From Camarhynchus parvulus (taxonomy: Eukaryota > Chordata > Aves > Passeriformes > Thraupidae): a stretch of DNA of 64,000 nucleotides. The first letter of the stretch is position 1. Every line of letters starts with the position of its first letter. The stretch covers positions 20,073,733-20,137,732 of the forward strand of contig NC_044574.1 in the NCBI RefSeq assembly GCF_901933205.1, read 5' to 3'. The notes under the pieces are model-generated. The model saw only the letters and a list, made by a program, of their open reading frames with translations. It ran no database searches and was not told the DNA's origin. The translations under genes were made by a program, and so were the position numbers. Shown here in pieces: positions 51,601-64,000 of the stretch.

Positions 51601-52868
51601 TGTTTAAGTCCTGGGAATAAAACTTAGAATAAGGATATACAATTTACAATTTGCTGTAATTGCTACCAGTTTCCCTAGGGATTCTGAGCAAGACCATCAT
51701 CTGTAGGCCTCAGCTCATATTCTATAAATCAGGCACATTGTCATAGCACTTCTCACCAGCAGCATCATAAGATATAGTAAGCATAATAAATATTCCAGAA
51801 AGAGAAACTAAATTCAGAAATACCAGCAACGACATTTGAAACAATTTGGGAATTTATCAAATAACAAATTTGCACAGTTATTTAGCCACTATATGATACT
51901 GTCCTCGCCATCCATGAACTGTGACTGTTTTCTTTTGGTAAAAATAGCTCAAAACAAGTTCTGTAATTCTACTCATTATAAAAAAGACAGCCAGTCCCCA
52001 TCTGCAGACTGTGTCTGATTCCTTACTACAATCTATTTGCAATATTTTAATAAAATTTTGGGGATTTTATTGCCATTAAAATTACCAGGTTTTTGTGGGG
52101 TTTTGTTTTGCACTTTTTTCCCAGAATGGCAGCCTAAAGTCAACAGGGCCTGAGAGCTACGACACTCACTGTTAATACTTTTCAATGTATTATTGAAATA
52201 ATCTGCTATGCATGAGAAATACATGCAAAAGACAAAGGAAAGTGAATGAGTGAAAAAAAGGAAAATAGTATGAACAGATACAAAGGTCATGCCAGAAAAA
52301 GAATCAAGAGTTAGTCAGGAAAATATCTGCACAGGTTGGGGAGTTAGAATAAGTGAAGAAGAATTGATGTCCTAGTGCGTACCAGCAGTGAAGAAACAAT
52401 CATAATGAAAGGGGTTTTGTATGTACAGGCCAAACATAGTCCCATGTTGTACTCCACTTGATCCCAGACAGACACTCCAGGTATTCTGGCAATAATATTT
52501 CTGCGTCCATCAGAAATATCACAATATCATATCATTCTGATATTTGAAAAGCCAAAGAGAAAAGTCAAGTTCAAACATTCTTTTCTCAACAGAAAATTAG
52601 GCCTACTATGGTGAATCTTCTAATATATTTAAATTTCATTAAAATTTAATGCCTGTTTTGTGGGTAGACTAGGAGTTGAGTGGAAAGCTAGAGATACAAT
52701 TCAGTTAAGCACTGTCATTGTGGTGAGTATTTAATTTTTTTTTAAGCTTAGTCCCAGTGTTTATTACACACCTTTACTTTGGTATGAATTTTCTCTTAAC
52801 TCCTCCAATTCATATTAAGACTTTTCATAAGTCAGTCTATTAGCCCAAAGTTACATTTAGATTATGGC
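48640..52868. other. AT-rich unique sequence
   Basis: No gene or known repeat. T/G-rich tracts at 51387-51428 and 52088-52120. The 50280-50640 part is less AT-rich and more complex than its surroundings. Confidence 0.5.
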
Positions 52869-52907
52869 TTTTTTTTTTTTTGGGGGGGGGGGGGGGTGGG
52901 TGTGGAC
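52869..52907 (+). repeat. T-run/G-run low-complexity tract
   Basis: Thirteen T (52869-52881) followed by fifteen G (52882-52896) and a TGGGTGTGG extension. The plus-strand G run could form a quadruplex. Its length may be inexact in an assembly because such runs are error-prone. Confidence 0.85.
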
Positions 52908-55900
52908 ATGGAGGGTGGGGTGTTGGGGCAGGATACCAGACCTATAAAAAGTAATTAAAGTAATTTCTCTACAAACCTTGAATTTTCCAGGGCCCATATG
53001 TTTGATGTTCACAAGTACAGTAGTTTTCAAGTGTGCAATATTACCCCTTCTTAAGATCAAAGTAGCATTCCATAATACACATGATGAGGTTCTTTCAATG
53101 AAACACATATTCATAAATGTGAGTATTGCAATATCCAGAACAAGCAATTCTGGCCACAAAAGATGACATGATTTATCCTTCACAAGCACTGATTATAAAT
53201 AATTACATCTATAAATGTTAATAGTAGAGTTGATATTTATTTTAAGTCATTAATCCAAACTAGAGAGGAAGATCCTAAAGAAGTTGCAAAAATGTCAACC
53301 CTTGAACTACTTACTACCAGGGAATTTCTTCCTTCTTATTCTCCCATAACTGACAAATTGTATTTTTAACATAAGAGACCTGTGTTACATTTGTGTCTAA
53401 GTTAAGCATAATCTCTGAGTTTCATGAATTTGGAAAAAATAAAAACTGTTGCAAACAGTCAGTTTGAAGAACTCTGTGTCATATTTACATCCTGGTATGT
53501 GCATCTTCTATTTTCACTATTTCCATAGTTAGCTTATATACTTATTTATCATTGTACCATATTGAAACTGAACCGAATCAGTAGGGGGAGCTTTAAGACC
53601 CCTGTGCCAAAATTGTGTTTTTGCTCAGCCACTAAACACTTAATATGCCTGAGGGGTTCATTGTTAAACATATTGCTCTGCTCAAAGAATAGTGGCACAG
53701 AGATTTCTACAAATGTGAGTTTGTTTCCAAAGCACTTGTAGGGTGCCTATAATCACCTTATCCTTTGTAACATTGATTTTTAATATATATGACCAGGCCA
53801 GGATATTTTATAACCTAAATGAAAAGCTCCTGGAAGAAAATAGCACAAAGTACTGAAAGTGTATAGTTTATATATCCAGAAATAGAAAATCATTTGTTTA
53901 AACAAACTCAAGCTGAGCAGAGTAATTGATGGCTTCTTTACCCCCTGAAGTGCCATGAAATGTGTGTGCCCTTATATAGTAATTAAAATGTGCCAACAAC
54001 TATTTTATTGTCTCCAATGGAATTGTCAAGCATTGTTCCAAAAACAAACCAGAGGCAAAGCTGCTAAACATGGTATTATCTGCCATTGTATGTGTTGACT
54101 TGTATTAAAAAAGACCAACTGTCACATCATACACATGCCTCTATTAATACTGAAGATCCTGAGAATCTCCATTTCTTTCTTATAACTTAAGCAAAAGGTA
54201 GATTGCTTCTTTTTCTTAAATTAAAAAAAAAATCTGCTATTTTATTCTCCTTTATACCTACAAGATGCAAAAGAGCCAGCATCTTTGTATTCTGTGGGCA
54301 ATGTTTTATTTATTGAAAAGGAAATTTATAACCCAAATTTAAATCAGTGTTCTGGTTCAATCTTGTTTTGAAAAGAAAGGTTTAGGTGCTAGAGTAAAGG
54401 AAAAAAATGTGTTAGATCACTTAGGTGATAATTCCCTTTCTTTTTTCCTTCCTACGAAATCTCAATCCTATTTTAATTAGATGTCTGGATTGAAAAATTA
54501 TCATATTTTTTAAAAAGAGAATCTATTTCCCTGCATTGTTTCCATGCTAAATTGTTTTCTTTATATTACAGTTGTACAACAACACCAACAGCCCAATTAC
54601 AGTTATATATGCTGAGGATTTTTGTCACATTTATTAACTTTAAGCCAACTGCAGTCCAATGGAACATCCACTCTTGCTTGTGATGTGAGTGACCCATGTC
54701 CCTGTGTTGTAGCTAAGCACAGATAAGTACTAAAAAAGGATACTGAAACCCCTGTTACTCCACTCTCACCTGACATATCCTCAGAGTTCAGGGAACTCAG
54801 CAAAAAAGTAATGAGAAATCACTTGGAGCCAAAATCTGAAATCTATTTTGAGAGTCTGTTAAGTAACTCAAGACACACACTGAAGACAGAACTGAAGCAT
54901 GAGAGTCTAAAAAGTGAAGATTTTTCTAATCAAAACCCTATTGATTTGAACACAGCAGAGAGAGGGATTATTTTCTCTTATTGTAGTTTAATTATATTGC
55001 AGCCTCATTAACTTCTTATAATTATATATATCCAAGCATAATTCAGCCAGTGTGAGCCAAACTTGTCTTAATAAACATTCTCTCAGGAAAGCTAAGTTCA
55101 CAAACAATTTGCCTTTATGCCACCCTGCAGCAATCCTGCCTCATTGAGGCTGAAGACAGGGAATGGGAGTCTGCCCTCCTAACTGCATGTGCCAAGAATC
55201 TTGGCTTCTCTTCTCCTTTATTTCCATTTCATTTTAATTGGGTTGTACAAATTCTTCTAAAGTATTTGGTAGATGTTCATAAAGTTGAAACAATGTGAAA
55301 GTGTAGTCATACATATGTGTGGGTCTCTCAGTCCCACATTTGTGTCACTTGTGGGAGAAGGAAGAAACTTCCCCCATTGCTTTGCATCATTTTGTATCTA
55401 AAATAGCTTGTAATAATCAGGAATGAGGAACTGAAATAATTTTGAAAGCAAGCCTAATTCAGCAACAGAACAAGTCTTTTTTACCCTTTAGAAGAACAGA
55501 AGCAACGCACAAAGTAACAGCAGCTCTATTATCCCAGCTGCCTTTCCCATCTCTGCCTAAACTAATGTATAACAGCTTCCATATAAGACACTTAGGAAAA
55601 AAAAAAGATAAAGAGCTAAATTAAACTGTGACAATTGTCATTTTGCTAAATGTCTTCCTGAGATGTGAGATTTTCCACCTTCCTTTTGTCCTTTCTGCAA
55701 GACTGCTTGCTGCAGCACCAAGTCCCAGCTCTTGTAAGCAGCACTAACATGGCCAGAGCCAGAGTGCCCAGCATGTGCTGTAGCCTTTACCCAAGGGTAG
55801 CAAAAAACCTCCTTTTGCCTTTTCTTCTGCAATATAGCTCAACACAACCTATTATTATATTTCAATTTAATTTTTAATTTCATTTCTAACTGATACCCTT

Positions 55901-56055
55901 ACAGGTTTTCTGAAGTTTCCAAAAATAACTGAAAAACAAAACTTTCCTTGTGCTTTCCTTTCTTTTCCTGTTTCTTTTTGTCTTTGCTACTTTTCTCTCT
56001 TTGTGTACATTCTGTTTATTTCAAAAGTGTTAGTGTTAGTTGTCCAAGGGTTCTT
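52908..56055. other. AT-rich unique sequence
   Basis: No gene or repeat family recognised. The 53560-54130 part is complex, free of low-complexity runs and a candidate for conserved noncoding DNA. The last five bases of the stretch just before the next element (56056-56060, tatac) are its proposed left TSD. Confidence 0.45.
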
Positions 56056-56060
56056 TATAC

Positions 56061-57003
56061 TGCTTACTGTTTTTGCATTGAGTGTGTGTGGTGGGTAGTG
56101 GGGAGGAGGCTGTTGGTGTGCTGTGTGCTGCAGGGCAGCCTCTTTGAGGAGAGGCCAGGGATTGCCCTGGTTCCAGCAACTTCCAGCCGGCTCCAGCAAA
56201 GCCATGCAAGGTGCAGCTGAGCCCCTCAGCTGAGCTGGTGGCACCTCTGTGCACACATGTTTAAGAAAGGCCGAAAAATGCCAGTAGCAAGTGGAAGAGA
56301 AAGAAGGGGATGCAGCAGAGGCAACACCTCAGTCAGGGAAGAAGGAGGGGGAGGAGGTGCCCCAGGAGCCTGAGCAGGTGTTCTCACCAAAGTCCTTGAA
56401 GAAGACCACATTAAAGGAAGCTTCTGCTGCAGCAGTCCAGTGTGGGACCCTCTGTGCTGTGGAGGGTGCCACACTGGAACAGATAGATGTGCCCTGAAGG
56501 AAGCAGCAGGCCATGGAGCGCTCACACGCTTTTGCAGGCACTGGAGCCTGTGGAGGACCTGTGCTAAAGCAGTCTGTTTCAAATGGACTATGGAAAAACC
56601 CACACTGAAGCAGTACTGAAGGAACAGTTCTATCCCATGGGAGAGTTACTGAAATGCAGCAGGCAAAGAGTGTGAGGAGGATGAGCAGCAGTAGCAAAGA
56701 TTAATTTTTATGCAGTGGTTACAAATTCCCCATCCCCCTGAACTATTTGGGAGGAAGGAGGTAGAAGACACAGGAGGGAAGTTCAGTCTGGAAAGAAGGC
56801 AGGGAGGGGGTAATATGCTTTTGGTTTTGTCTTTTGCTTCTCACCAATCAAGTCTGGTTTTAATTGGCAATGAAGTAGACCAGTGTCCCCATAGTTTAGC
56901 TTGATTTACAATTTTCTCTGTCTTATTTTTCCCCCATCCATTTGAGGAATAAGAGAAACAACTGGGTGGGTAACTGGCAGCCTGTCAAGGTCAGCCAACT
57001 ACA
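56061..57003 (+). mobile_element. LTR-like retroviral element with GC-rich U3
   Basis: A 943-bp block starting TGCTTACTG and ending CCAACTACA, flanked by tatac at 56056-56060 and 57004-57008, which fits a 5-bp TSD. The GC-rich left half carries units like GCCACACTGGAACAG (56468-56482) that recall the ~49-bp repeats of the ERV leader at 6 kb. The right half has a CTGGTTTTAATTGGCAATGA segment (56851-56870), which I read as a decayed LTR polyadenylation region (AATGAA for AATAAA), and ends like an avian LTR. Frames on both strands (56226-56697 minus, 56291-56497 plus) come from the GC-rich part and match no known protein. Confidence 0.55.
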
Positions 57004-57010
57004 TATACTG

Positions 57011-59844
57011 TTGTGATTCTGTATCTAAAAGTGCAGAGGGAAAAAAGTATTTAAAAGCCTGGCGTTACTACATCTATTCTGTCTTTGAGTCACTGCTATT
57101 ACAATGCACATTGCTCCTGTTCCCAGGAGCAAAGGTCTAAGCAAGAACTACTACCACTGGCAAAAGATTGTTTGTGTTATTGCTGTGCTTTTCTCATTTT
57201 TTGTATTGCTTTTTAACGTGTTCTTATGTGTTGACTTCCAGAAGAACCTGGTCAGACTTATCAAAAAAAAGTGACTGGTATCACACTTACACCTAATTCT
57301 TTTTTTGTTTTCTTGTTTTCAATTTAAAGACTGTATTGCATGCCTTAAAATCTCTCATTACTACAAAAGATAATGAATTTTCTGATTTTGAAAAAAATAT
57401 TTGAATCATTTAGAATATTGAAAATGTTGAATACTTGATATATACACAGTTATTAAATAACTTTTTTGCACCCCTCTTTCTTAAAGGAAGCAGTTTCCTG
57501 ACCACCTGACTGAATTTATTTAAATTAACAAAGCATAAAAAGGGAAAAATTAAAAAAACATGAAAATATTTTGTTATTGTGTTGAGTGCAACATATAGTC
57601 ACTGGAAATAAAATCACTCTAAAAATACACGAGAAATGAGTAAAATCCAGAACAGAGCAGGGAAAGCAATAATCCTTGATTATCTGCACTACGAATAATC
57701 TAGCCAAAGCTACACTTAAAGACATCTAGAAGATGTGTGCTTCAGTATGTTAGTGAAAATTAATTTCTCTAAGATACAGTAAAATGGAATTAGTATGGTC
57801 ATATGCTGGAATACACCATTTTCCATATTTGTTCCTAAAACCAGTATACTTAATGTAATTTCATGCCAGCTCTCATGAACTGGGCCGCACCTGGTGCTGG
57901 AGTTAGAACAGTCTGTGCTGGCTTAAATATCACTACATTTCTCTACATTGACTTTTTTTTCTTTACTAAAGAATGTAGACTACTTCAAGAACAAAACCAG
58001 CAGAAAAGAGAGTTTTGTGCACAAAAAATGTGCAGGTCATTTATCTGATTGAGAAAATAATACCAAAGAAATTAAAAATTATCTTCTTGGAGATAGTAAT
58101 TGTAAGAATGCATGCAAAATATCCACCTTTTGAGCCAGTTTACCTTCCATTATTATGGTGTAGGATTGAGTCCAGGGATGTGTATAGATCCGTTCACACT
58201 CTGGATCAAGCCTGATTCAGAAAATCACTTTGATTAAATCCTTGAACCAAAGCAAGGAGTCATGTGATCCCAGGTCTGAAGTTCTCTGGAGTCTTCAGGG
58301 TCAGGCTGAAGAGTACTTTATTTTGGATCAGCATGAATGAATTGGGTTTAAACTTCTTCATTTCCTTGACTGGATTTTTTCCCAAGGCTAGTTGAAACTG
58401 AAAGTCTGCCCTGCACCTGCATGAATGAAATAGATTGTTTTAGTAAAATAGTGATTTCAAGGTTACAATGACCTTGATATTATATGCAAAAGATCAGCAA
58501 CATTCGTGAAATTCCTTTCTCCAGTGGAATTAACACACTCTAAACTACATATTAACACCACAGACAAATGAAAAAAAGTTGTTAAAGACTCCAAGAAAAA
58601 GTTTTGGAATATAATTTGAAAAAGACTACTTGAGTTTAAACTCTAGATCAAGTGCTATATATCAGTCCTTTTGCTTAGGATTAGCTGAACTCTGTGCAGG
58701 TCAGAAGAACATTTAAATATGCTGCTTAAAAGTGGTTTTGGAGTAGAAAAGTTTGATTTATCTGCATTTATCTGCATTTGATTTACCTGGCATCACAGGA
58801 GAAAAATGGACCCATTCCTATGATACTTCAGTGATAATGATAGGACTCTCTTCTGATGGTCTTAACTTGCTGCATTAGATATGAATCAGTGACAACTCTA
58901 AATGAACTTTTGTTCTACAGATACAAACTCTGTTGGCCCATTTATCTCACACAAATCTTTGAGGGTTCATACCACTTCATAGTCCATAGGCACTAGAAAC
59001 TGTCTGCATATAAATCAGTCAATGTTTCTTCATAAAGAACAGAACAACTTAATTTCCAGATGAAACTCACATTGAAAGACTAAGTATTTTTTTCTTTCTT
59101 CTCTTGCTAAGTATGAGGCAAGACAACTGAATTTAGTCTGGAGTCTACAAAATATCTCTATAGTAAGAAAGGAAAATTCCATTCTTCACAGTTAAAATAT
59201 TGATTAAAAAGCAAGGTTCTCAGTGTGTGGACCACACTTACTATCCTCATGAACTTTTAATCCTAACTATGTCAATAAACAACATGGATATTTAAAAAAT
59301 AAAGTTTTGCTATCCATAATAAATTGATAATCCAAGGTATGAATGTTTCAAGATATTCCAGATTGACAGCAGATGTGAAGGTCTCATGCTCATAAGAAGT
59401 ATTAGATTATTGTCTGAGCTGTTTTTCTTTTGTAGCACAAGGAAAAATTGAGTGAAATAGAGAGTGAAAATTAGGGACCTGAATGCAAAAATGTTGAAGA
59501 ATATCTGTGTTATATTTAAAAGTACAAAGGGCTTTTATGGATAAAAAACACAACAGACAGTGAGGCGGTCAGACTGTCTTAATAAAAATGGCAGAGGCTG
59601 CAGAAACCTGGTAAAAATTCAAGTGACTGGAAAATTACTGCTCCTTACATGATCATATGTAAATATATTTTCTGCCATGCAGAGGCATCTCCAGCAATGT
59701 TAAAGTCACACAAATGGATATCCCACTCTGACTGAAATGTGACCTGTGTGGTAGCCACAAGCATCTGTTGGAGACAAGTGAACAGAAGCGGAGTTGTGCA
59801 TAGAACTGGGAAGATCCAAGAGAAATACTTCTCTCCTAGTGAAA
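57011..59844. other. AT-rich unique sequence
   Basis: No gene recognised. A short duplicated word TTTATCTGCAT lies near 58757 and 58768. The part 59560-59844 leads into the LTR end below and may be part of the same old element. Confidence 0.5.
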
Positions 59845-59906
59845 GGGTGGTGGAGTGAGCAAGTAGCTGTGTGGTGCTCAGTCGCCAGCTGGGGTCAAAC
59901 CATGGC
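59845..59906 (+). mobile_element. LTR 3'-end fragment, same family as 5181-5696
   Basis: GAGTGAGCAAGTAGCTGTGT (59853-59872) and GCCAGCTGGGGTCAAACCAT (59884-59903) align with the U5 end of the LTR at 5647-5694 (GAGCAAGCAGCTGCATGG ... GCTGGGATTAAACCAT). No primer-binding site follows, so this is a fragment or a solo LTR end. The upstream LTR body is too decayed for me to recognise. Confidence 0.55.
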
Positions 59907-62900
59907 AACAGCCAAATTACTCTGTACTACTTTTGAAATGGTAATTAACTGTTTCAGTGGCAAAGCAGAAAATAGCATACATGGAAAATGAAAAAAAGAA
60001 AAAAAAAGGAAAAGCGTAGGGCTGTAAATAAATTCTTTGGCCATGGCTGAGGTGATACCATGAATGGCACTGTTCAATTGCTGCATCACTGAAAAACAGG
60101 CAAACCACAAAATACTTTTGGGGCTGCTAATGCATTTCAAAATTCTACATCTTGGAAACTTAGAATACTATTATATACTGTATGCTCAGTTGATCTAAAA
60201 TGTGTTAAAAATTACTGTTAAAGCAGAAGCATGATATGATAGCTCTGTAGAGCTTTCTTATGCAGCTTTATTGATTCTTTTGTCCATTGAATAGTTTGTT
60301 TAAAGATAAGCTTGCTCACATTTGTGTTCTTTATTATTCAACAATTGTATCTATTTCATTGTTTTGTTGTTATTTAATGTGAATTTGTGTTCCTGTATGC
60401 ATTACCCTATTCAAAATACCAAGAATAGGGACAAAATATCTGATTGATTTCAAGGGCTTCCAAGGAATCAGGTCTGTCTTTTGTACTTATTTATGTATTT
60501 CTCAACAATAGTTCAGAAAAAAAGTGTATTTTTGCATTAAAATCTTTCCATTTTTTGGAGACAATACAGAAACTTTCCTTATGCAATTAGATGGAAACAG
60601 AAATTATCAAAAAGAAAAGTCTGACCCTCAGGTTTGCAATGAAAGAATTCCAAATGGCTCAGCAAGGTCTTCCATTTATCAGAGCTGAAAGTTTGCAGTT
60701 TACCTCTTTTCCAGTCTAGTTAACAAAAGGTAAGCAATATTGATGAAGACAGATTTGCCATAGTAATTCAAGTGTGTCAAAATGCAGTTCTTACAAACAG
60801 AATTATTCTGGAAAAGATAAAAGCTATTCTTTTAATTGCTGAATTTTTGTTTCATGTATTTGTACATTTAAGTACATAATAATGAGGTCTTTAATAAGAT
60901 CTGATGTATTGTAGGAAGATAAAATGTTTGCTAAAATGAGACAGAATTAACTCTGATCATACTGCGAGAGGGTACATCAAATTAGATTTTTGTTTTACTT
61001 TATTTCAGTCGTTATGTACTCTGCTTCACTGATTATCAGATTAGTGTGAAAGGAAATATTTCTTTATTAAAAAGTTGATTTTATACAAACACATCATGAT
61101 GTTGGAAGATATTCTAGTTACAAAATTTTGAAAAAGAAGCAGTTATATGGAACAGTAGATATTTTCTAAAAGGGTAAGCAAGGCACTCATAAAAATTTAA
61201 TAAGCCATATGTTTCAATCTAAAGAAGTAAAAAGAGTTTTGGACAAGACATATTTATTCTTTTTATCTCATATGATTTATTTTTTTTCTCTGAACCTGTG
61301 AATTAAAAAAAACTTAAATTATTTAAACATATACAAATTCATTAAAATGAGAGGATAATTTGTATATCATTTGGACAAACTTCAGGAAAGTCCATAATGC
61401 ACTTTCATATAAAAATATTTGCACATATATAAAATGCATAGCAGGGAAAATAATAGACATTTTTATTAATGCAAGTTATTTTTTCATGAAGCTTGAGAAG
61501 TGCAAAATAAATTGATTTTTTCAAAAAAGGAATACTCCACTGGTCTCAAATGCAGAAAAATCACAAAATTGATATGAATTAGAGGGACTATTTTGGAGCA
61601 AGGATTTTGCTTTGGTTGCACAGATACACATATACTTCAATGAAAGGTCACATGCCAGCAAGATCCTGCTTACAATGTGGATACTGAGGTGCAAATTTTC
61701 ATAGATGTGGTAGTTATGACAGGAGTAATGCATTGGAGCAGCAGCTATATAAGAGGGATATTGTAAATGTTTTTTTACAGAATTTTCTTACTTAATCATA
61801 AAACTGCAGGTCAAAATTAGGCTTTTAAAGCTGTATTGGCAACTAATGTGACTGATACATAGATGAGAAGAATAAACTAAAAATCACGCTATGTATTTTG
61901 TTCCTGCACAAAGCACTAAAAATAGAATCACCAAGGTAGGGTACTTTTTAGTCTCCAATATTGTCTCTAGCATCTTAAAACTACAAACTAATGTTTAAAA
62001 TTTTTATTATGCAGAGAGTAGCATTAACCTTCCAGCAAAAATCAATCCTGTGTGAATGAAGTCCAATACACAGCCAGTTTCACATTATTTTCTCCATCAG
62101 TTTTTCTATAACAACAACCAAAAGATGGTATCATAGGTGCTGTTACAAAGCCTTCTTATGGAATCTCTTCCACACAAGAGAGATTCTACAGGCACAAGTA
62201 GTTTATTAAAAGCTACTTTATGCTAGTAAAGTCATCTGAATGTTCTTGAACACCAGACACCATTATTTCAAATTTGCACTTGGACATCCTCAGTTCATGT
62301 TGTAGCTAAAATGCTGAAAGATCAGTCAAGGTAGAAAGGTTACTTGTTTGCTTGATTTTTAAACCCAGAAGTGTTGAGTATTAAGCAGAAAGAATCCAGG
62401 AATGGAAAAGAAGAAACAAGGAACTGCAACAAATATGTAACTGACTACAAGGAATTGTCAGAATATGATTCCTGGATATCAAAACGGGTGCTACTGACTT
62501 TTTGTTCCCTTCTTACCGATGAAATTAATAACGTTCCCTTTATGTTAGCGTTAATGATCATGAGGATGTGCAGGGGATGAGTTCAGTCTAATAATCTTAC
62601 TTATTCCTTTGCCTCCAATTAATTTTTAGCAGAATCATCAAACTTCATGTTTACCATATGACTTAGTAATTACTAGTTTATACACAGAAGGGGATATGTG
62701 AAAATCTGTGCCATGTCTTTAAATGGTTTAGAATTAATTCTAAAAATTCACCTGCAGGATTTTTCTTCCCCTTAAAGGAGTTAACTAATTAAACCAGTTG
62801 GTTGACTAGTCATGTCATCTGTAGAACCCATTTTAAATGCCATCTTCTCTGATGGTTTAAATTGCATTTCAGCTCAATACAAATAATAATGGGACACTAT

Positions 62901-64000
62901 TAAAAAGAGCTGACACACTTCTAAGTTTTTCTTGGCAGATAAAACTTTTGATGACAGAAATGAATCTTCTCCATATAGCAAACTAATGCAAGAGAAATTA
63001 ATAAGTGTGTGAGAAGATTGAGTGAAAGAAAGAAAACTGTTGTCAAAAATACCAGAAACTAATAACAGTTTGGATTCAAGATGACTTGTAAATGTATATG
63101 TAATAAAAAAATCTATCTAATCAAGGAGCATCATTCAAAAAGACAAGCAAACTTTACTTCTGGGGAATCTGCTTGAACTCATAGATTTTTCCATATCAAT
63201 AGAATAAATAAAAGTTATCATATTATCTGTTTAGACTGGATCTTAATTGATTCAGACATTCAAAATTTTCACATTTGTTCCAGGTGTTTAGATTAAGGCC
63301 TGATAACAAAACAGCTGCCTAAATTTTAGCAACATTTTTCCCCAGTGGTCTCATGTGTTGCATATCCATTAAGCCAACTCTTTCCAGAAAAAAAAATGTT
63401 CTTCAGATAACTGAATTCAGTATTTTGTTAAGATGTAGTGTTTCCATAGTTCAAAAGTTCTCATTGAGTCTGTCAAACACTTTATAGAAGTAAGCTGAAA
63501 GCTATGGAGAACCTAATGAACATTCACCAAAAGATATAATATGCAAATATTTTGGCTATTGGTGATTGATCTTTCTGCTGTTCGGAAGCTCAGCATCTAC
63601 TGAGTTGTGCACATGTTTAAAAAGCTCATGTTTATTGGCTTCATGGTGTAAAGAAGCAGTTACCATAAAATTACCGGAATGCTGACCTTCTTAGGTTGAT
63701 ACAACTTTAACTAAACATTCCTGTTCTTACAGTAGGAAACATTGTATATCATTAGTAATATTGAGGTGGGGTTTTTTTTATATTTTTGTATTTTTTGTTT
63801 TCTATACTAACATTTGGAGACTGACTGCTGTGTTCCTTCATTTGGGACAGATGGTGGGTTTGCTCATAGCTTTAAATAAGAGGTGATGCAGATTCATATC
63901 TCTACACTAGAGAGGCGTTTAGTTAAAGTATGCAAGATAATGTGAAAATGATTTCTATATTAGGCAACATAATTCTCCAAGAGATGGGGAATAGGAAAAC
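59907..64000. other. AT-rich unique sequence to window end
   Basis: About 4 kb with no gene, RNA or repeat family recognised beyond short A runs (for example 60000-60007). The frame 62371-62580 plus has no recognisable features. Confidence 0.5.

Noticed and set aside
56226..56697. Overlapping 122- and 125-codon minus frames as genes
   Set aside because: Both lie in the GC-rich half of an LTR-like element, where stops are rare, and neither shows a known domain.
1..64000. CRISPR array, operons or bacterial-type systems
   Set aside because: No regularly spaced identical repeats, no dense gene order, and the repeat content is avian.

Overview
The window looks like nuclear DNA of a songbird (oscine passerine). 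It is AT-rich and dominated by avian interspersed repeats. CR1 LINE fragments lie on both strands. Several LTRs resemble families I know from passerine genomes. One short element joins a tRNA-Ile-like head to a CR1-type tail, the layout of the passerine SINE called TguSINE1. Family recognition is from memory; boundaries, target-site duplications (TSDs), motifs and frames were read from the sequence.

I find no intact protein-coding gene, rRNA, functional tRNA, CRISPR array or operon. The stretch is best read as intergenic or deep-intronic DNA. Most open frames are chance ORFs or lie inside repeats.

Layout: 384-1024 solo LTR with 5-bp TSDs. 5181-7185 remnant of a lysine-primer (ERVK-like) retrovirus with LTR, primer-binding site and a leader of diverged ~49-bp repeats; a younger LTR (6198-6586, minus, 6-bp TSDs) is inserted in that leader. 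About 8420-8860 LTR. 9179-10077 coding-like but frame-broken stretch. 11574-12214 solo LTR, minus, 6-bp TSDs. About 12885-13710 two abutting LTR-type 3' ends. 17050-18140 and 19975-20615 CR1, plus strand. 22440-22840 and 23640-24010 GC-rich patches. 24862-25310 CR1, minus. 32560-32960 GC-richer patch with a 33-bp duplication. 35458-35572 short CR1 tail. 39553-39684 tRNA-Ile/CR1 SINE. 45590-46346 internally deleted CR1. 48588-48634 strong hairpin. 52869-52907 T/G tract. 56061-57003 LTR-like element. 59845-59906 LTR end fragment. The rest is unique AT-rich sequence.

No genes act together here. The biology is the retroelement record: nesting, solo-LTR formation, an internally deleted CR1, and a SINE whose tail matches CR1. 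I saw no convincing undescribed system. The best leads are the broken coding-like stretch near 9.2-10.1 kb, the hairpin near 48.6 kb, the repeat motif shared by two LTR-type elements, and the 178-codon open frame at 29.5 kb.
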